Source of the DNA: Byssochlamys sp. IMV 00236
Lineage: Eukaryota > Ascomycota > Eurotiomycetes > Eurotiales > Thermoascaceae
DNA: 64,000 nt
Assembly: GCA_001931875.2 (NCBI GenBank)
Contig: MSJH02000807.1
Coordinates: 1-64,000, forward strand
Direction of reading: 5' to 3'
Below, one piece after another: positions 46,994 to 58,393 of this stretch. The position numbers and the translations under genes are program-made. How positions within the stretch are numbered: the first letter of the stretch is position 1; every line of letters starts with the position of its first letter. The notes under the pieces were generated by a model. The model saw nothing but the letters and a program-made list of their open reading frames with translations, ran no database searches and was not told where the DNA came from.

Positions 46994-48290
46994 GGTATAG
47001 AACTGTGCGGACCGATCACGAATACAGGAAAATACACTATAAAAAGGAGATGAAGAAGAAACCACGAGCTACCTCCCAGACCTTCTTCCTTCACAAAACG
47101 AGATGTCAGGTCAGGTCAGGCCAGCTGGACAGCAAAACCCGGGGTACGCAAAGCAAAGCTTACGAAGGAAAAGCAAGAGTGCAGCTCACACGACATATGA
47201 GGAACTATTACACTCTCTCTACTACGCTATGCTACCTACGGGGCGAACCTGAACGCGGAGAAAACGATAACCAGCCGTCGTGGGTCGCGGGGAAAGGAAA
47301 CGACCCATCCAGAGAGAGGGCTCGTGCGAGATACAACAGATTACTACTTGATATGGGGTAATAAGAATATAAATCTATCCCGTCGCATTTGCTCTGAGCT
47401 CAGAGAAGGTCAGATAGACTTGCGCGTGCGTATTGCGATGCTGAGTGTTCATTCGACAACAACACCGAGCACACGGAGATGGTGGCCAGTGAGCAGAGTT
47501 GGAGGGCGATAATAAGGAACGCGCCGAGGGGATCGGCAGCGGGGCCAGGAAAGCTTCTTAGACAGACTAATTCGCATACGTTATCGGCATGACCTGAAGG
47601 GAGGAGTTTGTGATATGTTTCGCCGGAAAGTGAGGACAACTAGCTGGAAAGGGGAAGATCAGACTACGCCGTATCATTCCCTCCGTTACACCGGTGTCTC
47701 ATTCGAATCAAACGGAGCATTTCTGTTCTTCTTCTCCACCGGTTCCGAACCGAGATCGCAGGCCGAGTCGGCTTGCTTGGAGAATACTCGGGAGATTCAC
47801 CCCGTCAGCTGCTGACGATAAGAGCTACAGATAAGAGCAATTGTTATTATAAGACATAACATGCATGACAGGATTCTTCTGGAATTGTTCTCCCGATGAT
47901 AGCGGCCTGCTGTCCCTGATTGGCATTACTTTATTTCATCTTCATCACATATCATCGCATGCATGGCGTGCATGGCGTGCGTGGCATTCGTATGAACATG
48001 ACCAGAAACATAGCCTCAAATCATCTATCTCGTATAAACCTATGGCACAAAAGTACTAATTTTCTCTAAAAAAAAAATAAGAACATGTACAGTACAATGC
48101 TGGTTATGACATATAGTGCGACCGTATCACATCCGTTACAGCCGTGGCTTTTTCCGCACCTTGCGCACACCGCGCAACATCGACTCATTGAGAATGAAAA
48201 AGTGCTTCTTCCAATAATAAGACATGAAAAGGCATGCTATGCATCTTCTATATACCGCGTAGCCGGCCGCAGTTGGCGGGCTGATGGCAT
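46994..48290. promoter_or_regulatory. permease promoter region with clustered GATA sites, and PEX6 3' flank
   Basis: HGATAR-type sites (AreA/Gln3 class) occur at 47265-47270, 47507-47512, 47581-47586 (reverse), 47816-47821 and 47829-47834. A TCAGG-type tandem repeat is at 47103-47118, and a GCATGGCGT-type repeat at about 47960-47985. The far right serves as the PEX6 3' flank. GATA control is inferred from the motifs only. Confidence 0.45.
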
Positions 48291-51200
48291 TCAATCAACA
48301 TCATCACCGTTAGTCTTTAAATGATCCGTCCGGACAACGTAATCGTCCTGGTCTTCACCGCGGACCCCGTCTGAGGTAGGGTCGTCATCTTCCCCAACAT
48401 CGTCGTAGGAGCGTGGGAAGGAGGCGCCATTAGCAAGTCCCGGTCCCGGGCTGTCAAGAGACGAGTCCGAATCGCCTGCTCCTACGGACAGGTGTTTCCC
48501 TTTCCCTTTTCCACTGACGCTATTCTTTCCCTTGCTTCGGATGGAAAGATTGTCGCTCATGCTACGCATAGGGAACAAAGGGTATCGTCCCTTGCCTTTG
48601 CTGCCCCTGTTTTCTGCGTAAGCGCCGTTCACTACAGTACCGCTTTCAGATATCTCATCGCCCGTGCTGAGACCATCCACAGCATCTGCAATCGTTCGAG
48701 GGGGGATCTTTGAGGGCTGTGCAGCTACGGCGGAGTCTTTCTTCTGTACATCCGTGGACTCGAACATGCGGCGGACCCGCTCAAAGTGCTCCAGTTCCTT
48801 GGCGCTATTGACAGTTAGCATCGGTATACATATCAAGAATACCCTACGAAAACATACCTCACACTAGGCACGAGCTCATTCTGTGCCTCGATGAAGTCCT
48901 CCTCGGTCACCATCACCGCCACATCCTCTGGCGTAGCAAGGTGGTCGAAGAAGTATGCCGTACTTACGGGGCCACCAGGGAGGGCTTTGATCTTCTCATC
49001 AACGGCAGTGGCTTGTCGAGTGATGGCCTTGAGCATAGCATCGGAACAAAGCGCGTAGAGATCTGCACCTGTATAGGTGAAAGGCAACCGTTCTGCAACA
49101 CGGGAGAGAGACACGTCCGGGTGGAGGTTGAATTTCCGGGTAAGAGCCTCCAGAATAGTGGCTTGCTTGTCGTGAGTGTCTGACACACCCAAATACAACA
49201 TCTTGTCGAATCGTCCGGGTCGCAGGAGCGCAGCATCAAGCAGATCCGGTCGGTTGGTCGCACCGATCACGAAGACACCACCGCCGCCCTCGTCACCACC
49301 ACTCATGCCGTCCAATTCGGCGAGTAGCTGACTGACAATGCGGTCCATCACACCACCACTATCACCCTGGTTGCCTCGCTTGGGAGCTACAGAGTCCAGC
49401 TCATCGAAGAAGACGACGCAAGGACGAGCGTCCCGTGCACGCTGGAACACGCGTCGCACATTCGCTTCGGATTCACCGATGTACATGTTGAGCAGTTCGG
49501 GGCCCTTGACTGAGAAGAAGTTCAACGAGAACTCAGTGGCGATAGCTTTCGCCAGGAGGGTCTTTCCAGTACCAGGAGGACCGTAGAAGAGGATACCACT
49601 ACGCTTCTTCATGCCCTTGGCGAACAGCTCTGGGCGCTCCAGTGGCAGCTGGATTGTTTCCATCACAGCATCTTTGATATTGGTCAGTCCTCCAACATCG
49701 TCCCAGGTAACGTTCGGAATCTTAGGAGCTCCAATAGCATCAGCAAAGTTCTTCCTGGCCGCATCAACAGCAGTGTCGAAATCAGCTTTGGTCACGCATC
49801 GCGCAGCATCGCCGCCGGAGACAACTATATCCCTAGGGCCCACTATCGATGACGGATCCTGCTTGGTTGCTGACTGGACTAAGTCCTCCAATCGAGCAGT
49901 CCTAGAAGCCGACGCTCTTTCTACGACATCCACTAAGTCTCCAGCGACAAGCGCGGCCGTCTTCACAGCAACTGAGGCGAGGTCAACGTCGGGGGAAATC
50001 TGAATGCCACGATCAGCAACCGCATTTCGAAGGATGCCTTCTCTCTCTTTCTCTTCCGGCGCAGTCATCTCGAGCTCATGCGTAAAGAGACTGCGTATTC
50101 CTTCTGGGATCTTCTCGACATCGGTGGTAGTTGCAATGAGAACCCTCGAATCAGCAACGATTTCCTTCATCGCAGTTACCATTCTGTCGGCAGTCAAGAC
50201 CTCGATATGTCTGATCAGAAGCGCCGTGCAATTTGCGCCGCAGGTGAATGCCCGTTCCGCCCTCGCCTTCAGATATGCTTCTGTCTTGACATCCCCGCCG
50301 TTCGCACCGCCTTCCGTCAAAATGTCATAGGCATCTATCGTGAACGTGTGGAGACCGATATCAGCGCAAGCTCGACTTGCAATGGTCGCTTTTCCGATGT
50401 TTCTCTGGGTGGATGTGAGGAGGATCACGACCGGCTTCATTCCCAGTTGAATGGCACGGGGGCTAGTCGCAGCAGCCATCAAGTCGCGCATTCGTTGCTG
50501 CAGAACAGGGATGAATGCTTTGGGGACCTCCGTAACCAGGCCATGAGATGTAGGGAGGCGGCCACTTGACTTAGGGATAGGCTTCACTCCAAGCCAGTAT
50601 TCCCAGGCATTGTCAAGCGTGCCGGGTACCCTGCTGGTCTCACTTCCCGCTTGAACCATCCTGGTGCTGGATGAATCAATCGCCGCAACCCCTCCCCAAT
50701 CTTCACCATCTTCCTGTTCTTCCGAACTCGCAGGGACAACTTGTCCTACGCGTAGCCATGCCACACCAACCTTTCTTGCACCCGCGTCGGGCTGGTGAGC
50801 TTCCGGCGTGTATCCCAACTTAGCCGTAAGATCATCCTCCAGGTTACCACCGTCTGCATTCTTAGTAGCCGAGAAAACGGTTCTCCCTAGACCTTCGTCA
50901 ACTGTGATCCCAATGAGATCGCCACTCTTCAGGAGTCTCCGTTTTGTTTCAAAGTAACGTTTTAGCCCCGCAAACAAGGCCGGCTGCAAGGCACGATCCA
51001 TCGACAGTGGTGTAGATATCTTAAGCAAGGTGACCTCCTTGGCGACTGGTGGAGCTTTTGGTACGCTGGCCCTGGACTGCGTTAAGCCAGGTCGCGTGGC
51101 CCCGTGAGGGTGAGAGCCTGCTAGTCGTGAAAGCCTAAGGTACTTCGGATTCTCCAGATTGTATAGCAGTACCGGCGGAACGAACACGGTCGGTGTAAGG

Positions 51201-52850
51201 CCCCGCGAGGGAAAATGGGCGATGCTAGTTCCTCGGTCACCTGAATGGTGCATCGCATACCGAGGCTTAGGAGAGGGGAGTCCGGGAAGGCCAAACACTT
51301 TGACAACGCGCCAGTTGCCTGCTTCCTCCTCCTGGTCACCAAGACTTCCGAATTTCAAGGAGGCAAACATATTCAGCTGCGGCTCCTCAGAAGCCTCGAC
51401 TCTGATCCAGTCTCCGGAGAAGCAGCCAATCTTGACAAGAGTGCTAATGTCCACGAAGACGAAGGAATCGGTATCATCATCTTCCCGGGGTCTGGGATGT
51501 AAGGCTTCATTTGGTATACGATTCAGCAAGCATTCGGCCCTGAATACTTTTCCACCGCCATGACCGGGGCGCATTGTCCCTGATGTGAAGCTGGACATCA
51601 CAGAATTAGGAGTATGAACCCCATCAGTGAAGCGCATCCCCGGACGTGGAGTGGCGGATGTCATGGCGGACAACGTGCCAGAAGGCTGTTGCGGCAATTG
51701 TGGTGCTGAGAGAGAGATCATGTCTTCAAGAGAATCTTCCGAGGAGTCGCTTGCGCCGCCAACAGAGCCTTCTGTTTCCGAGTCGTCAGGAGGAGACGTG
51801 CTCTCCATTTCTGTGCCACTCTCGGTTTGTTTGTCCTCTGCTGCAGAGTAGAACTGCTCATTCGACGTGTCCTCTGCTTCTTCCACAGGCGTGTCCTTCA
51901 GTAGACCGGACCCGGAAAGCTTTTGCGATCGCTCGTGGCGCCGCGCCTGCACCAAGACGATCTTGGTCTTCGGCAACAGTAGACCTTGGGATACCGGTTC
52001 ACAGAACGAGATCTTCGCAGGCGGGGGTGGTGTATGGGTTATTGGGTGGGAAGGGAGCGGAAGAGGCAATATATCTCCAGTATGTAGTATCTTTTGCGTT
52101 GATAGAGCCTCACGAACAGCCGCTGTAAGCCGTTCCTCCGCCTCAGCAGCTGCCTTCTTCGTGTACCTCTTCTTCACATCCAGGGCCTTTCCACCTTTAT
52201 TCCAGATCCCGTTGACGCCGTATGCGTTGGTATCGAATCCTCCTCCGAACTTACTCTGGACATCATCGAGAGCCCGGAGCATATTCCGCTCCACTGTAAC
52301 GTACACCGTATCGAGGTGCAACGGAACGACATCGAGGATGCGAATCTCGATAGGTCGCGAATGTACAAAATGCCGCGTCGGATCCAGCACCTCCAACGCA
52401 TGAGCAAATGACTGCAGTGAGCTTGCGGATGCGGGGAACAAGACGGTTGAATGCGAGACCGGCGCGGTCTGCGATCGCTCCGTGGATTGGATTCGCACTG
52501 GAATAATCGTCCATGGGATATCCTCGATAGCAGAATAGTTGGGTGTATAAGGCGATATGGCCACGTGAAGGATCTGCTGCTGTTTCTGCGGATCCATGCC
52601 AGCCTCTTCACAGCTTCATCAGTATAGTTGCTCCGAATAGTTCGTTGATCCGTGACTTACCGGCCAGATCCAAGCCTGGGAATAGATCCGTCACCAGGTC
52701 ATCAGACAGTATTCCTACATCACCGCGGAAGTGCTGATCCAGGACGAGATGCGCACTGATGGGAGCTCTGTCGCGCAACCGCCTCCTGGTGGCCTTCCGC
52801 CTTCTCCGTCTAGGCTGGTTCAGCAGATGCCCGTCACGTTCCGCGTCCAT
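48291..52850 (-). CDS. PEX6: peroxisomal AAA ATPase PEX6
   Basis: Exons 52850-52661, 52605-48858 and 48804-48291 give 1483 residues, about the length of other mould PEX6 proteins. The first exon is essential: it supplies the Arg-rich start and APISAHLVLD, then DDLVTDLFPGLDL, which the long central frame lacks. The D1 AAA domain near 790-806 (VVILLTSTQRNIGKA) has lost a canonical Walker A. D2 is intact: GPPGTGKT at 1072-1079, VVFFDELD at 1127-1134 and the ATNRPDLLD/RPGRFD arginine-finger region. With PEX1 it forms the hexamer that pulls ubiquitinated PEX5 out of the peroxisomal membrane. The last 150 residues form a Ser/Asp/Gly-rich, probably disordered tail. An Asp/Glu/Ser-rich linker lies near 300-365. 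Confidence 0.95.
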
Positions 52851-53826
52851 CTTGAGGTCCAGACACCGGGGGCGCTTCCAACTCCAGACTGTCTCCTTGA
52901 ACAGTTGCAGAGGGAGACCGATGACTCAAGAGAACAGAGGAGAATAATAATTCCAATTGAGAAGAGGCGAGCTGACGGTGGGGAGAATCAACTGCTTGCG
53001 GGTCTGGGGTCAACAGGCTATTGAACTATTCCGAAGTCCGCATACCGCCCGTGCATTCTGCCGCCGCCGAACCGAGGTTCGCTTTTGCTTCGTGTCCGAT
53101 CAGCACAGGGGAATACCTGTCTGTCTGGAGAGAAAATGAAGAAGTTATTTGTACAGTGGCAAGCTGCCAGGGAAATAAAATCAGAGGAGAAAGTCGGTGT
53201 GCGAAAGGCAAGTGAGATGCCTCTCTCTCTCATCCTGCTTTCCCCCTCATTTGTCTCTCCTTCTCCGCGTGGCCGTTTTGCGGAGAAGCCATCGGCTCTC
53301 CAATTAATTAAGACGCTTTAGCATTAACTATTGCACCAACCATCTTCAGCTGATTAGCTGACACGAGTATCTTCAAAGGTTGTTTTAGCTACATAAAGCA
53401 CATGATAGATCTTCGTGCTGCGGTTTAACCAAGATGTGTCTTCCATACTTGACAATATCGAGTTGTTTCACTCCTGTTGATGATAGGTCGAATTCTCACA
53501 GTGCGCATTCATAATGGTGATTGTTTGTCCCTTTATACCATCGGAAATAGCATATGGTTGGCTGATATAAATTATACAGATGACAGAAAATAGATCTAGA
53601 GTACTTCATTACTGTTCCTGAGCTACGAAGTCTATTTCCCCATAGCTATTCGATTGGTCGACGACTTATCTTCTTCTGGGATTCGGACATCTATCGAGGC
53701 CAATATATCTGTTCTCAAAGAGGAAATTCAGTCACATCGTAAAGTGAAAATCCTCATTACTCCCAGAAGCCCACTTTGATGAGAAAAAAAAAGCTACTAT
53801 CCCCAGCTTCAACGTATGTACATATC
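52851..53826. other. intergenic, PEX6 promoter
   Basis: The 976 bases carry the PEX6 promoter on the left and the 3' flank of the next leftward gene on the right. Several forward and reverse frames at 52900-53320 overlap each other and show no consistent coding sense. A pyrimidine-rich run lies at 53220-53270. Confidence 0.5.
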
Positions 53827-54762
53827 TCAGATCCCCAGCCATAAAAGCCTTGCCCAACGATCAAGATCGTTCCGCGTAAAGACCACATCCCCCTCACCAG
53901 CTCTCTGTGCTGGTCTTCCGACAAGCTTATCAAACTCCAAACGCAAAGGGGCGCCACTGATCACGGATGTTGTGGAAGATTGGTCAATGGAAATCTCAGC
54001 GGTCATAATCATGGATCCGCTTGATTGGTTAAGACGGGGACTGTGTCTTGCGAGTGGCGGCTGACTTGGGATCCATTTCTCGATCTTAACTGACTTGGTG
54101 GACGGGTTGAGCCAGATGACAAGAACGAGGTATACCTGCCCGCGAGAGTTCTCGATCCACCACCTTGCGTCCGTACGTAGACGCTGGAGATTCTCCGAAT
54201 ATCCCGCCTCAATAACGAAGTGCGGCCAACTGCCATGGTTTGTTGTGATCAGCTTATTGCGGAACGCGGAGTCGCCCTCTTTCGAGGAACTGTTACCGCC
54301 CTTGAACTTTGTAGCGTTGATTTGGTAGAACTCTCCATGATCAAGGCGCATATTTCCCCGCAAGCGGAGGAGAACCTCGTTCGCACATTCGGAGTGAGCT
54401 GCCTCGTGCGCTTCAGTAGGTACTTTGATTATCAACGTCTCGATATCTCCGAAGTAGGTAAAAGCGACTCCTTTTCCACCAAGGTGGATCCTGCGGCTTT
54501 CAATGGTCTCAAAGTCCCCTAGGCTGACATGGCGAAAAGAAAGGTACTGGTCTTGACCTCCATTGTCCAGGTGTTCGTATCTTTCTGCAATTGCTCGTTT
54601 CAGGGCTTGCGGCCCTCTGTATTCAGCTGGCGGATACTGCTCCGTCAGGGCGAGTTCAGAGGATGGCGACATGGGAAACGGCCAAGGTGCGGTTTCGTTT
54701 GAAGTTCTTCTGATTGCAGGCGTGGGTGATGTATCGCGGTCTCCATAGCTCATGGAAAACAT
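53827..54762 (-). CDS. hypothetical protein, restriction-nuclease-like motif possible
   Basis: A single exon encodes 311 residues from MFSMSYGDRDTSPTP. I do not recognise a named family. The middle is protein-like and ordered: a cluster PHFVIEAGYSENLQRLRTDA followed by WWIENSRGQVYLVLVIWLNP. The pattern P-x-x-V-x-E-x-G-x-S-E then Asp-x-x-WW resembles a large fungal group of unknown proteins and recalls the E-x-K half of PD-(D/E)XK nucleases, though the Lys is not where expected. The C-terminus (GEGDVVFTRNDLDRWARLLW) looks like a conserved closing helix. No signal peptide or membrane segment is seen. Neighbours give no hint: PEX6 on one side and a gene-poor region on the other. Confidence 0.65.
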   Translation of the reverse strand: MFSMSYGDRDTSPTPAIRRTSNETAPWPFPMSPSSELALTEQYPPAEYRGPQALKRAIAERYEHLDNGGQDQYLSFRHVSLGDFETIESRRIHLGGKGVAFTYFGDIETLIIKVPTEAHEAAHSECANEVLLRLRGNMRLDHGEFYQINATKFKGGNSSSKEGDSAFRNKLITTNHGSWPHFVIEAGYSENLQRLRTDARWWIENSRGQVYLVLVIWLNPSTKSVKIEKWIPSQPPLARHSPRLNQSSGSMIMTAEISIDQSSTTSVISGAPLRLEFDKLVGRPAQRAGEGDVVFTRNDLDRWARLLWLGI

Positions 54763-57700
54763 CTCGATCTCGTGGACTGTGAGCTGAAGGCTGGTTAATC
54801 TGTGATATGGAACTTGATAAACAACAGACTAGTTGTGGTTTATCTCGTAAAGTATACGTGATTTTGGTATTTTCTAGCTAATCCATCAGATGGTGTAAAT
54901 ATCTAGATATCTGTTAGATCCTCCATACAGATTACTAAATAAAAAATGTATGTATGGTAATGTCTCGCTGTATTGAAGAAGTAGCAGAATCGACGTGACG
55001 ACACCTGATACTAGAAGAGGAACATTCCTTGGAGCTCTTCTGGTGGTAGCTCCGTAGGCGCCCAAGGTCAAGAAACGATACTCTAGAAGCTCATTGGACG
55101 CCCTATGGCCAATCCATCCCATGGATACGACCATATAAGTCCAAGGAACTTCTCTATCAGAGTACATAGTTAATGTCTGAGACCGCTCTCAGTTCCACTT
55201 CCGCGGCTCGACAAAATCTAGTGCCCGAATTGAGAACTCGGGATCTGGAGTTTAGTAGGTTAAGAGCTATGTCATGGGGTTGGTTCATTGGATGTACCCG
55301 TATGGGAGACCATGGATATGGATATGAGATAAACTTAGGTAGTTATATCCCAGACCTTTGAAGGTTATGGTACTCTCGTGCTGGCGTACGGGGACTATAT
55401 AGTAGGATGTCTCGATGACAGCCTGGATATTCCTTTATGGACCCCACCTGGTTCAATCCTTTTAGAATCGGGACTCCTGTACCATACTTACTATTCCTCG
55501 AGGATAATTTTACCAAAGTGGATTAGCTGATCTAGATTAATGCGTACGTGTCAATTATCAGTACCTAGGGTTTCTGTTCGACCTCTTTACCCGTGATAGC
55601 CGCGTCCGCGGAACGGAGTATATAATCAGGCAGCCATATATTTCACCATTGTTGCATGACGTATGTCAGGTCAAAAGAGCCCTATTTAGTTTGGACTTTA
55701 GCTATTGTTTAACCAACAAGTAGCCTTTGTACTTTGCAATTACGACCAATTGCGCAATTGTCCATAGGCTCGAGCCTCGAGCGCGTATACATGCGAAGGG
55801 GGGCCGCTTTACCTTCGATTAGAAATTCGAAATCGAAATGTCTACCAATGAGAAGTTAGAGTTCTCGATCTGTCTGTGTGGCCGCGAACATCTATGAGGG
55901 AGAGCTGAGCAGAGTTCATTCTATGACGGCCCCATGGACACGGGTCTGTTATATCAAGGGCGTTCGAATGAGGAATGGCTTGTGATCTTCCTTGGCAGGA
56001 TAGTGACTGTGAGCGGTAGGTTCTGTGAGTCCTCCGTACGCATCCAAGGACAGACACGAATCGACAATTAAGGTTCCTCGCACTGCATGGTACGACCTTG
56101 TGATCTCGACGCGGGAAGTTGATGATATCTTTCCCACTGCGCTGATCAGAGTTGCGTTCACGTGAAATCTATGTGCTCTAATTAGTGATTACCATTTCCT
56201 CAAACTGGCTAGTTCACCCAGCGGAGGAAGGACCCTTGGTCCCCTTTCGTGCAATGGATCGAATAGTAATAATATTAATTAACTAATCGCCACCGGTTTC
56301 CTACTACTTGCCAGAAACTGGCCGGGCACGAGGCTCTCCAGGGGCAGACTTCGCTAATTCCGGTTGCACTTCGGTGGCTGAGACATTATCCCGGTAGCGT
56401 AACTGGAAGTGATCGCATGGCGGCGGAGAATTCTGAACTTTTTTTTTCTGTCTCGGAGTCAAGCGTATCATCGTGCCACAAGTTTTTTAAGGATGATGAG
56501 TTGCTGCATCTTCCACGGGCACGCAGGAAGAGCACCGGATCACCGACGTAACCAGTGTTGCCAGCAGTCGTGGTTGGTTCTCGATGCTGAGATGGTCGGT
56601 GTAAGTTGAAGCTACAACACCACACGCTGAATTTTTGAGCCTCAAACGCACGAGCCGTGACGTTGGCAATGACTTCTCGATCGAGCTAAATAATAGAGGA
56701 TAAATAGCGCGTTGGATGGCCCTAACAGATGGCAGTTGTTGTCAGTTGAATACGGAAGACTCATCGACGGGAGAGACTGGGCCGGTCCACCGCCAAGCCC
56801 CGTCGTGGGGGCGGGGATGGTATTGTAAAGCATCGTCAGACAGGCGCAGCTCACCATTCAGTTGTGCGACCTTGACCGCGAGATGGCCGCTTGGCTGAGC
56901 CCGCGATGCGCAGGAAATGGCGGAGAGGCGGCTGTTAACCTTGGTAATCGGCGGTTTCAACGGGGCGGTAGATACAGAACGGGATCTGGGTTCCCAACTT
57001 GCCTGTGCCTGTAGCCGAACTGCCCGTCGACGGAACGCGCACGATTCTACTCCGTCGAGCCTCTCATTGGCGTTTCCCCTGAGAGTTGATAGTGATGGGC
57101 TGCAAGTGTCGCAAGAACAGGGAGTTTCGATGCGGCTCTTGCTTCAACCTGGTGGACATGTGTACTCCGTACATCTTGTCATCTACTAACGTTAGACTAC
57201 AGGATCATGGATGCATCTCTGTACAAGTAGTACAGAGAACAGGCACCCACGACTCCTTTCAGCACACCACTCTCTACTAGATTAGTTATTATCCATAGGT
57301 CTTGTTGGGAACAACTGTTCTTTCGAAATTAACTAGTAGTTCCCGACAATAATTCTCTAATTTATTGCATTACTGTACTCCGTACTGGTAATAATAATAC
57401 CATACATGTGAGTGAAGCGGAACCCGTCGGATGAAACCGCGTCCGTTCCCCGACCCCCAATCGGGTTTAGCGCGTATCTAACGGGCTGCTCCGTAATCAG
57501 CGGGGCTCATCCAGAAAGGAGAACCAATGATATCTCCCCAATGGCTGCGAAGCCGTTCCTGTCCGGGCCTAGCGCTCTCGTCTATCAGGCAGACATCGAA
57601 GACGCCGCAGCGCAGACATCAGCGCCGACGATGGACTGACTGCAAGGCCAGATCAAAGAACCTCCATCGTCCGCTCCCTCATCGACGCTTGCTTTCGCGT

Positions 57701-58393
57701 CTCTTTAATTTCTGCTATGGTCCATTATCGCAAGGCATCAATTATTACTTCAACTCAGTGAAAACCCATCTCGATTCTGGTGGACACCACAGCGTCCTCT
57801 GTTTGTTATACAGAACTTCAACACCCCCCTCCCTCCGGGTGACGGCTTCCATCTCAACATCGGGTGCATAGCCACCTTTACGCCTTCATTCTGCGCCCTC
57901 CTGGTTGTGACGGTACAATCAGCCCCCCGATTCCCTTTTCGTCTCCGAAAGCTCGTCTGTCGATCGTGTCTCGACTCGAATCGTCCCTTCCCAATATCGC
58001 CCCGATCAGAAGAACGATTGGTCTGGGGGCCCGCTGGATACCAGAGGTGGATGCTTTGGGTGATTGAGAGGGTGAGTCTATAAGAAAAACCGGTCCGTCA
58101 AGACAAGCTGGAGGGATTTTTTACCCTCTTTATGCTTCCCGTTCGGGCTGCACACACACCTTGGATGACTGTCCCGTGAAGACGTTGCGTCTGACTCGTT
58201 CCCCAGGATCCTTCTGAATCACCGGAACAGCCTGTCCGCTCCAGATTCTGGAATAGCTCTGCACTTCCGGTGAGTCACTGAGTGATCTAGCCATTGTCGA
58301 ACAATCTGCCCGTTCTCTCCGCTAACCTACCTGCCCCTGGTTCCGCTCTTAGATCCATATCATTGTACCCAGTGATTGCCCGCAGCCGCAGCC
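54763..58393. other. 3.6-kb gene-poor stretch and long leader of the C2H2 factor
   Basis: This is the longest stretch without a supported gene. The left two-thirds is AT-rich with many short frames; the longest, 54886-55167 (-) with 93 codons, has a hydrophobic tail but no recognised domain. Neighbouring perfect palindromes of 14 bp (55747-55760) and 12 bp (55766-55777) lie in it. From about 57400 the GC content rises, pyrimidine tracts appear (57825-57835), and several short upstream frames precede the ATG at 58394, as in long fungal transcription-factor leaders. Two of the three copies of an 11-mer, GTACTCCGTAC, lie here. Confidence 0.5.
57162..57385. repeat. two copies of GTACTCCGTAC (third copy at 61540)
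   Basis: The 11-mer occurs at 57162-57172 and 57375-57385, and its reverse complement at 61540-61550. The copies flank the C2H2 transcription factor gene. About 0.03 copies would be expected by chance in 64 kb of random DNA. It may be a protein-binding motif or part of a dispersed family. Confidence 0.6.

Noticed and set aside
54886..55167. 93-codon reverse frame with a hydrophobic tail
   Set aside because: It has no recognisable family, no supporting exon and lies in AT-rich DNA with many similar frames.
55440..55480. GGTTCAATCC resembling a tRNA B box
   Set aside because: The flanking bases cannot form T or acceptor stems, and no matching A box lies at the right distance.
55747..55777. 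Adjacent perfect palindromes of 14 and 12 bp
   Set aside because: Palindromes of this size are expected several times by chance in 64 kb; mentioned only as context for the gene-poor stretch.
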